Source of the DNA: Bacteroidales bacterium
Lineage (GTDB): Bacteria > Bacteroidota > Bacteroidia > Bacteroidales > F082
NCBI GenBank assembly: GCA_017508895.1
Contig: JAFWRA010000209.1
Span: 1-33,485 of the forward strand
Reading direction: 5' to 3'
DNA length: 33,485 nt
Within the stretch, counting starts at the first letter, position 1; every line of letters starts with the position of its first letter. Below are positions 24,717-30,734 of the stretch, in pieces. A model generated the notes under the pieces. The model had not been told where the DNA came from. It ran no database searches and saw only the letters and a list, made by a program, of their open reading frames with translations. Both the position numbers and the translations under genes were made by a program.

Positions 24717-27107
24717 TTATCTAAAATACACTCTCGTTATTCCCGTGCCCCCCGTTTCCAGTGAGGCATCACAAAAGCGCTCCACATCGTGGTTGTGGCT
24801 GAGTTTCTCGCGGATGAGTTTGCGCAGGATGCCGTTGCCTTTTCCATGGAGTATGCTCACTTCCTTGATGCTGAGGAGCTTGGCTTCGTCCAAGTATTTG
24901 TCAACGATGTCCAAGGCTTCTTCGGCGCGTTTGCCGCGCACGTCAAGGGTGAGCTCGAAGTGCTCGGCTTTTTCGCTGAGGTCTTCGGCGATGCCCTTCT
25001 GCCAGCGTCGTTGGGTCTTGCGGGCTTCGGCGCGACTCACCTTGCGGAGCTTGTCGGGGCTGGTGCGCAGGCGGATGCTGTCGAAGAGGATGGTGGCGTC
25101 GGTGTCGCTGATGGACAGAATTTCGCCCACCACCTGCATCTCTTCGATGCAGACGGTGTCGCCCACCTTCAACACGACTTCGGCTTCTTCCTTTTTCTTG
25201 GCTTCGGCCACCTCTTTGGCTTTTTGTGCAATCTCTTCCTTGGTCTTTTCAAGGTTCTGGCGGATTTCCTTGGTCTTGTTCTTCTCGGCCTGAGCCTCCT
25301 TGATTTCCTTGATAGTGCGTTCGATTTGACTGTTGGCCTTTTGAATCAGTTCTTGGGCCTCGGCGGCAGCATCGCGGAGGTATTGCTTTTTCTTGCTCTC
25401 AAGTTCGGCGAGAAGGCCTTTGTATTTCTCCACCACCTCGGTCAGCAGCTGGTCGGCGATGCGCAGGTCTTGCTCCTTTTTGCGGATGGCTTTCTTGTCG
25501 ACTTCGAGTTGTTGCAGTTGTTTCTCAAACTTGAGATGCTGGTCGCCGGTGATGTTGGCTGCCTCGTCGAGAATCTGTTTTGGGAAGCCGATTTTCTTGG
25601 CGATTTCGAAGGCGAAGGAGGAACCAGGTTTGCCCGTCATCATGAGGTACATGGGCTGCATGAAGCGCGTGTCGAACAGCATGGCGCCATTGATGATACC
25701 CTCGTGGTTGTCGGCCAAAAGCTTCAGGTTGGCGTAGTGCGTAGTGACCATGCCGAAGGCTTGTTTCTTGTTGAGTTCCAAGAGGATGGCCTCGGCGATG
25801 GCACCGCCCAATTGCGGCTCCGTGCCCGTGCCGAACTCGTCGATGAGGAACAACGTTTTCTCGTCGGCTTGTTCTAGCAGCGCTTTCATATTAATAAGGT
25901 GCGAACTGTAGGTGGAAAGGTCGTCCAAAATGGATTGTTCGTCGCCGATGTCGATGAAAAGGTTTTCGAACAAGCCGCATTGCGAGTCAACGCGCATGGG
26001 AGGCATGAGGCCGCATTGCAGCATGTATTGGAGTAGTCCGGTGGTTTTCAGGCACACCGACTTACCGCCCGCGTTGGGACCGCTGATGACAAGGATGCGG
26101 TCAGTGTCGTCCAGCTTCAAGTCTAACGGGACGACTTGCTTGCCTTGTGCTTTCAGCTTTTTCTCCAGCAAAGGATGACGCGCCTGCTGCCAGTTGAAAT
26201 AAGGTGCGTCTTTGATTTCGGGTTTCACGCCACCGATTTCTTGGGCCAGCAACGCCTTGGCGCGGATGAAGTCGAGTTCGCCCAACAGGTTCCATGCCTT
26301 GCGCAATTCGGAGAGGTAAGGCCGAAGGAGACGCGTGAAGGCCATCAAAATGCGGTGGATTTCACGCTTCTCGGCATATTCCAACTCTTTGATTTCGTTG
26401 GAGGTGTCGAAGATTTCGGCGGGCTCGATGTAGACGGTTTGTCCCGTAGACGACTCGTCGTGGATGAAGCCTCGGATGGCGCGTTTGTCGCCTGCCTTCA
26501 CAGGGATGACCAACCTGCCGTCGCGGACGGTGAGCTCCGATTTCTGGTCGACCCAGCCGGCTGTCTTGGCGTCACTCATGATTTGGCGGATGCGCTTCTC
26601 GATGCCTGTTTGCTTGCGGCGGATGCTTTGGCGGATTTCCAAGAGCTCGGTGGAGGCATTGTCGGGAATCTCGCCTTTGTCGTCGACGAGGCGGTTCACT
26701 TCGGTGAAGATGCTACGGTCGATGAAAATGTTCTCAATCAGTGATTTAAGTCGTGGAGTTTCGTTGGCACTTTCGGAATGACCATAACGCAAGATGGCGT
26801 CAAGCACATTGAGCGAAGGCTTCAGTGCAAACAGGTCCTCCACATTCAGGCAGGTGCCGTCAATCTGGACACGATGGAAGGCCTCACGGAGGTCGTGGAA
26901 GTCGCGCACGGGAAAGGGGATCCCTGTTTGGAGCAGGTGGATAAACTCTTCTGTCTGCTCCAAACTTTTGATAATGAAGTTTATATCATTTGAAAAGGCC
27001 ACGTTCCCCACCTTCTCCAAGCCCATCGCGCTGATGCAATGCTCGGAGAGCATCTGGCGGATGCTTTTGAAGCCGATTTTCTGTTCGAAGTTATTAGGGT
27101 AAATCAC
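24717..27107 (-). CDS. mutS2: MutS2 family ATPase with Smr nuclease domain
   Basis: The 796-residue protein has the MutS2 core without the mismatch-recognition domain. It has an N-terminal clamp region and the ABC-type ATPase with Walker A GPNAGGKS (343-350), Walker B LFLIDEFGTGTEP (419-431) and signature region STYSSHL. A long coiled coil follows (about 520-640, rich in Lys, Glu and Gln), then a KOW-like segment and a C-terminal Smr domain with LDVRGKRAEEAL and LHGKGNGILR. MutS2 proteins have been linked to suppression of recombination and, more recently, to splitting collided ribosomes. Which role applies here is not visible. It is monocistronic, with its own promoter and terminator. Confidence 0.96.
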   Translation of the reverse strand: MIYPNNFEQKIGFKSIRQMLSEHCISAMGLEKVGNVAFSNDINFIIKSLEQTEEFIHLLQTGIPFPVRDFHDLREAFHRVQIDGTCLNVEDLFALKPSLNVLDAILRYGHSESANETPRLKSLIENIFIDRSIFTEVNRLVDDKGEIPDNASTELLEIRQSIRRKQTGIEKRIRQIMSDAKTAGWVDQKSELTVRDGRLVIPVKAGDKRAIRGFIHDESSTGQTVYIEPAEIFDTSNEIKELEYAEKREIHRILMAFTRLLRPYLSELRKAWNLLGELDFIRAKALLAQEIGGVKPEIKDAPYFNWQQARHPLLEKKLKAQGKQVVPLDLKLDDTDRILVISGPNAGGKSVCLKTTGLLQYMLQCGLMPPMRVDSQCGLFENLFIDIGDEQSILDDLSTYSSHLINMKALLEQADEKTLFLIDEFGTGTEPQLGGAIAEAILLELNKKQAFGMVTTHYANLKLLADNHEGIINGAMLFDTRFMQPMYLMMTGKPGSSFAFEIAKKIGFPKQILDEAANITGDQHLKFEKQLQQLEVDKKAIRKKEQDLRIADQLLTEVVEKYKGLLAELESKKKQYLRDAAAEAQELIQKANSQIERTIKEIKEAQAEKNKTKEIRQNLEKTKEEIAQKAKEVAEAKKKEEAEVVLKVGDTVCIEEMQVVGEILSISDTDATILFDSIRLRTSPDKLRKVSRAEARKTQRRWQKGIAEDLSEKAEHFELTLDVRGKRAEEALDIVDKYLDEAKLLSIKEVSILHGKGNGILRKLIREKLSHNHDVERFCDASLETGGTGITRVYFR

Positions 27108-27126
27108 GGTTTGAGAAATTTAGGTG

Positions 27127-27134
27127 CAAAATTA
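27127..27134 (-). promoter_or_regulatory. -7 promoter element for mutS2
   Basis: On the minus strand this reads TAATTTTG, an exact TAnnTTTG match, 19 bases before the mutS2 ATG. Confidence 0.6.
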
Positions 27135-27270
27135 CGGAAAATTCCTAATACCGTGAATTGAGTTTAGTTAAGGTTTGCTTCTTGTATCCTTTTCTCAATA
27201 TGCGCGAAGATTTTCTTGTAGGTTGAGCAAAGGAATAATCTTTCGATCGGTTGCAAGGGACTAAAATTAA

Positions 27271-27310
27271 AAACTGCTCAATTTCGACTATCTGTCAAAT
27301 TGAGCAGTTT
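27271..27310 (-). terminator. Terminator of the lipoprotein gene
   Basis: A perfect 14 bp inverted repeat (AAACTGCTCAATTT and AAATTGAGCAGTTT) closes a 12-base loop. On the minus strand it continues into TTTAATTTTAG. It lies 15 bases after the lipoprotein stop. The stretch from here to the mutS2 promoter (27135-27270) shows no further gene. Confidence 0.8.
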
Positions 27311-27325
27311 GATTGTTGTAGGGGT

Positions 27326-27814
27326 TTAGTTTACCTTGATAAATTCATACTTGCTACGACTCTGCTTAAGAACCAGCTTTGAATTTGTTAGTTCTGAAAT
27401 ATTGAAAATTTCACCTCCTATATTAAGTTCATTATCATCAATAATGTATGAAAACATAAAGTAGTCATCATCAACGAGTTTTTGTCCAATGTTCCAAGAT
27501 GTTAGAACCAATGATTCTGTTTTGAAATTGAGATCATATTCCCAATCATGGGGGTGTTCCTCTGTCATGTATAATTCTCCTGATTCATCATAATAATACC
27601 TTGTTGATCGATTGGAGGTGAATATAACTTCGCTCCATATTAATTCTTCCGATGAATCATAATACCATGTTATTCGTGTAAATTTCCATTTTCCGAGAAT
27701 TCTGCTTTGATAGTCGTTGCTTTCTTGGTTGCCGTTTTCTTTCGTGCAAGAACTCGTCATAAGCATTGCTACTGCGCACAGCAGTAAAGCCATTGTTTTA
27801 AGTGTCTTTTTCAT
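27326..27814 (-). CDS. Lipocalin-like lipoprotein of unknown function
   Basis: The 162-residue protein has a lipoprotein signal peptide (MKKTLKTMALLLCAVAMLM) with lipobox TSSC, Cys23 being the modified residue. The remainder looks like the lipocalin-like fold common among small Bacteroidota lipoproteins. It opens with ILGKWKFTRITWYYDSS, the usual 'GxW' first strand, and continues with alternating beta strands (STRYYYDESGELYM, WEYDLNFKTESLVL, FSYIIDDNELNIGG). No catalytic motif is visible. It is likely exported to the outer membrane, and the ligand is unknown. It lies 40 bases after the small membrane-anchored gene in the same direction and may be cotranscribed, since no TAnnTTTG element is seen in between. 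Confidence 0.75.
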   Translation of the reverse strand: MKKTLKTMALLLCAVAMLMTSSCTKENGNQESNDYQSRILGKWKFTRITWYYDSSEELIWSEVIFTSNRSTRYYYDESGELYMTEEHPHDWEYDLNFKTESLVLTSWNIGQKLVDDDYFMFSYIIDDNELNIGGEIFNISELTNSKLVLKQSRSKYEFIKVN

Positions 27815-27854
27815 TGTGTTTCGTTTTTAATTGTACACGAATATTGATTTAAGT

Positions 27855-28295
27855 TTAGATTAATCCAACTTTTCTGAAAACCTCATTGTCAAAGAATGAG
27901 ACAAAATCTTGATTGTAGTATTGAGCGTGTTTTTTCCAGACGGTCAAGAAAGATGGGTCTTTTTTCACGATTCCACACGCTGTGTCAACAAACATATTCA
28001 GCATTTCTTGTGAAATCATGCCTTGTTGCTTGGCGATGAATTCGTCTTTGCAAAGGTCTAAAAAATCTTGTTGGTACTTCTCCTTGTTGTTTCTGTCATG
28101 CAAGTGTTTTTTGATAATTTGATACCTGGTGAAAAGAGAGGAAACATCCAGAAGATGGTCTTTGCTTTGTGAAATGATTCCGTGAATGGCTTTAGCATTT
28201 TCGTCTGATTGCTTGGAACTTTTATTTGCCCGTACTATCGACCAAACTGCGAGTACCAAAGAGATGACACCAAGAATAATAGAAATGATTTCCAT
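27855..28295 (-). CDS. Small membrane-anchored protein of unknown function
   Basis: I do not recognise this 146-residue protein. It starts with one membrane segment (MEIISIILGVISLVLAVWSIV), which should leave the rest in the cytoplasm because a positive cluster (RANKSSK) follows it. The remainder is hydrophilic and largely helical (SKDHLLDVSSLFTRYQIIKKHL, KEKYQQDFLDLCKDEFIAKQQG). The frame begins at a TTG at 28325, but that lies inside a perfect promoter element, so the ATG at 28295 is used. Short anchored helical proteins like this occur among accessory and defence-type genes, but nothing here proves such a role. Confidence 0.65.
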   Translation of the reverse strand: MEIISIILGVISLVLAVWSIVRANKSSKQSDENAKAIHGIISQSKDHLLDVSSLFTRYQIIKKHLHDRNNKEKYQQDFLDLCKDEFIAKQQGMISQEMLNMFVDTACGIVKKDPSFLTVWKKHAQYYNQDFVSFFDNEVFRKVGLI

Positions 28296-28322
28296 GAGTA
28301 AAATCTTGTTTGCTTTTCGTTG

Positions 28323-28330
28323 CAAAACTA
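28323..28330 (-). promoter_or_regulatory. -7 promoter element for the membrane-anchored protein
   Basis: On the minus strand this reads TAGTTTTG, an exact TAnnTTTG match, 27 bases before the ATG at 28295. It decides against the TTG start at 28325. Confidence 0.6.
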
Positions 28331-28414
28331 TCTATAAATTGTTTTATATCAGCATTAACAGACTAACTCATTTTACCAATAAAACTGAAAGTTTTTACCA
28401 CAAAACCACAACCG

Positions 28415-28663
28415 TTATTTCGTTTTTTCCGCTTCCAAATACGCCGAGCAATCCTTGAAGAAATCATAATCCAAGGCCTTGCAAATCTCGAAGAGCAACG
28501 GCATGGAAATCCATTGTTGGCGGTAGGCTTTGTAGATGTTCTCGGGAGTACAGTGTACCTGCTTGGCCAGCCAGGTGGCAGTGCGGCCTTGTCGGGCGAG
28601 TTCGGCTTTGAGAAGCAGGCCTAGATGGAAATCGGTTGGGGATGGTGACGCTTTCGTTTTCAT
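28415..28663 (-). CDS. Small helix-turn-helix DNA-binding protein (XRE-like)
   Basis: The 82-residue protein is essentially one helix-turn-helix domain. LGLLLKAELARQGRTATWLAKQVHC gives the first helices, with the AxxLA-type turn. TPENIYKAYRQQWISMPLLFEICKALDYDFF supplies the recognition helix and the following helices typical of XRE/lambda-repressor folds. There is no effector domain. The target is unknown. Its upstream region (28664-28953) contains a long imperfect palindrome that could be a binding site. It may be a free-standing regulator or part of a mobile-derived segment. Confidence 0.75.
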   Translation of the reverse strand: MKTKASPSPTDFHLGLLLKAELARQGRTATWLAKQVHCTPENIYKAYRQQWISMPLLFEICKALDYDFFKDCSAYLEAEKTK

Positions 28664-28953
28664 GGTAGTTGGCGGTTAGGGGGAGGACTTTCGCTCTTGC
28701 CAGCAAGCCATAAAGAAAGGCGCTCACCTTTCGTTTGAATGCTTATCCAGACTGGAGGCTCGGCAAAGCCCGATACATAAATAAGCACGAAATAGTTCAC
28801 GCCTAAAACGCGAACTTTTCGCTAACTTATTCTCATGTATCTAAAATTTTGCCGATTTCCAATCAGAGAACAAGAGCGTAAAGCTCAGGGGTTATGTTAT
28901 GAGGTATACTTTGTTATATTTATTTTGCTGGTTTAAAGTTTGTTATAATAATG
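28664..28953. other. Gene-free structured intergenic region
   Basis: No ORF, tRNA or standard promoter element is seen in this 290-base stretch between the HTH gene and the zeta-like kinase. It contains an imperfect palindrome of 70 bases, listed separately, and an AT-rich tail after about 28890. Confidence 0.5.
28772..28841. repeat. Long imperfect inverted repeat
   Basis: GATACAT (28772-28778) pairs with ATGTATC (28835-28841), and AATAAG (28780-28785) with CTTATT (28826-28831). Inside, GTTC...GAAC and GCGAA...TTCGC can form smaller hairpins. The pairing could fold as a branched RNA or serve as a protein-binding palindrome. Confidence 0.45.
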
Positions 28954-29553
28954 TTATTCAATTATCTGTCTCGCCCATTCGGGCAGTTGCTCCACATATC
29001 TTTTCACGATGATACCGTTAGAAAGGCGCAGAAGCAAAGAGGCATCTGCACGATCAACGGAATTGTCGTATAAATAAGTTCGGTCGGTTTTGTCGGAAAG
29101 AAACTTGCAATTAGCGATAGACTTCTGGTAACGCGAGATAACCTTTGTTATGGGAACATCATGGCCTCCTTCCATCACTCGCTTTGCAATTCTTGATGCA
29201 TTAATAATAGGTGATTGGGTGCACACGAAAAACAATCTGACAAAGAATCCCGATTCTTTGGCTCTCAAAATGTAATCTACTTTGTCGGTCGCTGATAGGA
29301 CTGTTTCAAAAATCAAACTTTGTTTTTCTTTCAGGCATTGTTCTCTCCAATCTTCGCAATACTTCACAGCCTGCATGATGGCTTCCCTTGAGTTCCAATC
29401 TCCAAAACGCTCTTGAGCAACAATGTCAGGGTTGATATACACCGAGTCCTCCATCCATTCATGATGAAGGATTTTCCCTGTAATTGAAGTCTTTCCGCTG
29501 CCGTTAGGACCAGCAATAACTATCAGAACCGGTTTTCTTTCCTGCAAGGTCAT
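28954..29553 (-). CDS. Zeta-toxin-like P-loop kinase
   Basis: The 199-residue protein has the zeta-toxin/UDP-N-acetylglucosamine-kinase architecture. Walker A is GPNGSGKTS (15-23), followed by YINPDIVAQERFGD (substrate-side NPD), FETVLSATDKVDYI (the zeta 'ETxxS' block at about 83-87), KRVMEGGHDVP with the basic residues of the lid, SRYQKS and a closing YDNS. Zeta toxins phosphorylate UDP-GlcNAc and so block peptidoglycan synthesis, but many family members are housekeeping or unknown kinases. A 60-residue acidic partner overlaps its start by four bases, which suggests a toxin-antitoxin pair. No toxicity can be concluded from sequence. Confidence 0.8.
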   Translation of the reverse strand: MTLQERKPVLIVIAGPNGSGKTSITGKILHHEWMEDSVYINPDIVAQERFGDWNSREAIMQAVKYCEDWREQCLKEKQSLIFETVLSATDKVDYILRAKESGFFVRLFFVCTQSPIINASRIAKRVMEGGHDVPITKVISRYQKSIANCKFLSDKTDRTYLYDNSVDRADASLLLRLSNGIIVKRYVEQLPEWARQIIE

Positions 29554-29732
29554 GCTCTATTGCCGTACTGCTTTTTGTACAATTCCTTGATTTCGTTAAA
29601 ATAGCGTTCAAGTGCCTCGTCATATTTTTGATTAGCTTCCTCCGCCACTTCCCGCATGATATACGCCAGCATCTCATCCGTTGGTTCCTCCAACGAAGTC
29701 AAGCGATAGGCGTTGATTTCTTTCTCTGACAT
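29550..29732 (-). CDS. Small acidic protein, putative antitoxin of the zeta-like kinase
   Basis: This 60-residue, strongly helical, Glu-rich protein (SLEEPTDEMLAYIMREVAEEANQ, then RYFNEIKELYKKQYG) precedes the kinase and overlaps it by four bases. It has no recognisable DNA-binding motif and does not look like the classical three-helix epsilon antitoxin. Being first in the operon, small and acidic, it would suit a direct inhibitor that blocks the kinase ATP site. A well-placed -7 element lies upstream. The pairing is inferred from context only. Confidence 0.7.
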   Translation of the reverse strand: MSEKEINAYRLTSLEEPTDEMLAYIMREVAEEANQKYDEALERYFNEIKELYKKQYGNRA

Positions 29733-29754
29733 GGCTTTCTGTCTTTTTGTTGTG

Positions 29755-29762
29755 CAAAAATA
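29755..29762 (-). promoter_or_regulatory. -7 promoter element for the antitoxin-kinase pair
   Basis: On the minus strand this reads TATTTTTG, an exact TAnnTTTG match, 22 bases before the ATG at 29732. It is divergent from the cutC promoter. Confidence 0.6.
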
Positions 29763-29810
29763 GTGTTTTTTTCACAATTTGCGTCCTTTTCCACCAACAA
29801 TTAAACAATT

Positions 29811-29837
29811 CAACACTCAACACTTCAACACTTCAAC
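29811..29837 (+). repeat. Short tandem repeat (CAACACTT unit) upstream of cutC
   Basis: Reading from 29811: CAACACT, then CAACACTT twice, then CAAC. The array ends eight bases before the cutC -7 element, so it covers the spacer and the -33 region of that promoter. Confidence 0.6.
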
Positions 29838-29845
29838 AAAATCAA

Positions 29846-29853
29846 TATCTTTG
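29846..29853 (+). promoter_or_regulatory. -7 promoter element for cutC
   Basis: TATCTTTG matches TAnnTTTG exactly and ends 18 bases before the cutC ATG at 29872. This supports that start over the longer frame from 29779. Confidence 0.65.
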
Positions 29854-29871
29854 CCCCAAAATTCTAAAACT

Positions 29872-30606
29872 ATGATTAGACTAGAAATCTGTGCCAACGG
29901 CATCAAGTCGTTGCAGAATGCGATGGACGGCTGCGCTCAGTGCGTGGAGTTGTGCGAGTGTCTCGAAGTGGGTGGCGTCACGCCTTCTTTCGGCACTTTG
30001 GCAAAGGCCATTGACATTTCGTTTATCCCTATGCGCGTGCTCATCCGTCCGCGACCAGGCAACTACATCTACGACGAGGAAGAAGTCGAGATGATGAAGA
30101 CCGACATCATGCTTTGCAAGAAGCTGGGTTTTGAAGGCGTGGTCATCGGAGCTTTGAACGACAAGGGAGAGCTTGATGTTGAGACGATTAAGGCTTTGAT
30201 GGGAGCAGGCGAAGGCTTGAAGTTCACTTTCCATCGCGCCATCGATGCCTGTGTGAAGCCATTCGAAGCGGTCGAGAAACTGATTGAACTCGGTTTCGAC
30301 AAAATCCTCACTTCGGGTGGCAAGCCCACAGCTTTGGAGGGTGTCCCGATGATTGCGGAGATGCAGCTGCGCTATGGCGACAAAATCGGCATCATGCCGG
30401 GCGGCGGCATCAACCTTGGCAACGTGAAGGACATCTTGAATATGACGGGCACGGTGCATTGCCACGCCTCGTTGGCGCATTGGGTGCCGCGCTTCAATGA
30501 GAAACTCTATCCTAACCAGAAGGATGCGACAGGCGCGACGATGGTCTGGACCGAGTCGAACAAGGACTTGATTTACGAGATGGAAAAGATTCTGAATCCG
30601 TTTTAG
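29872..30606 (+). CDS. cutC: CutC family protein
   Basis: The 244-residue TIM-barrel protein starts MIRLEICANGIKSLQNAMDG and continues with CVELCECLEVGGVTPSFGTL, VLIRPRPGNYIYDEEE, FTFHRAIDAC, ILTSGGKPTALEG and IMPGGGI, all conserved CutC blocks in order. CutC was first described as a copper-homeostasis protein, but its enzymatic role is still uncertain, so 'copper' should be taken as a family label. It is the first gene after the toxin-antitoxin-like pair, reads away from it, and is followed by a beta-mannosidase with a hairpin-forming repeat in between. Confidence 0.93.
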   Translation: MIRLEICANGIKSLQNAMDGCAQCVELCECLEVGGVTPSFGTLAKAIDISFIPMRVLIRPRPGNYIYDEEEVEMMKTDIMLCKKLGFEGVVIGALNDKGELDVETIKALMGAGEGLKFTFHRAIDACVKPFEAVEKLIELGFDKILTSGGKPTALEGVPMIAEMQLRYGDKIGIMPGGGINLGNVKDILNMTGTVHCHASLAHWVPRFNEKLYPNQKDATGATMVWTESNKDLIYEMEKILNPF

Positions 30607-30631
30607 TTGTCTCACGCAGGAATAATTATCT

Positions 30632-30718
30632 CACGCAGAATTCGCAGAATACGCAGAAGCGCGAAGCGACGAAAAATAGGCGTCCGGTAGGTTCATAAAA
30701 TTCTGCGCATTCTGCGTG
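30632..30718. repeat. Inverted repeat between cutC and the beta-mannosidase
   Basis: The arms CACGCAGAATTCGCAGAA (30632-30649) and TTCTGCGCATTCTGCGTG (30701-30718) are complementary at 17 of 18 positions and enclose 51 bases. Partial copies of the CACGCAG and CGCAGAA motifs lie just before and within it (30613, 30652). It resembles a dispersed intergenic palindrome. It could also shape the mRNA between the two genes. No T-tract follows on the plus strand. Confidence 0.65.
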
Positions 30719-30734
30719 CCAAAAAAAACTCACA

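Noticed and set aside
24789..25877. A 362-residue open frame on the plus strand opposite mutS2
   Set aside because: It mirrors the Lys/Glu-rich coiled-coil coding of MutS2, giving a Leu/Phe-rich translation without meaningful motifs.
28464..28727. An 87-residue minus-strand frame overlapping the HTH gene
   Set aside because: The HTH frame gives a recognisable domain; this one does not, and it is almost wholly overlapping.
28664..28953. tRNA or CRISPR in the gene-free stretch
   Set aside because: No cloverleaf with a T-loop (GTTCRANNC) or CCA-like end and no regularly spaced repeats were found.
29881..30615. A 244-residue minus-strand frame opposite cutC
   Set aside because: It mirrors the conserved CutC coding sequence and has no motif or promoter support.
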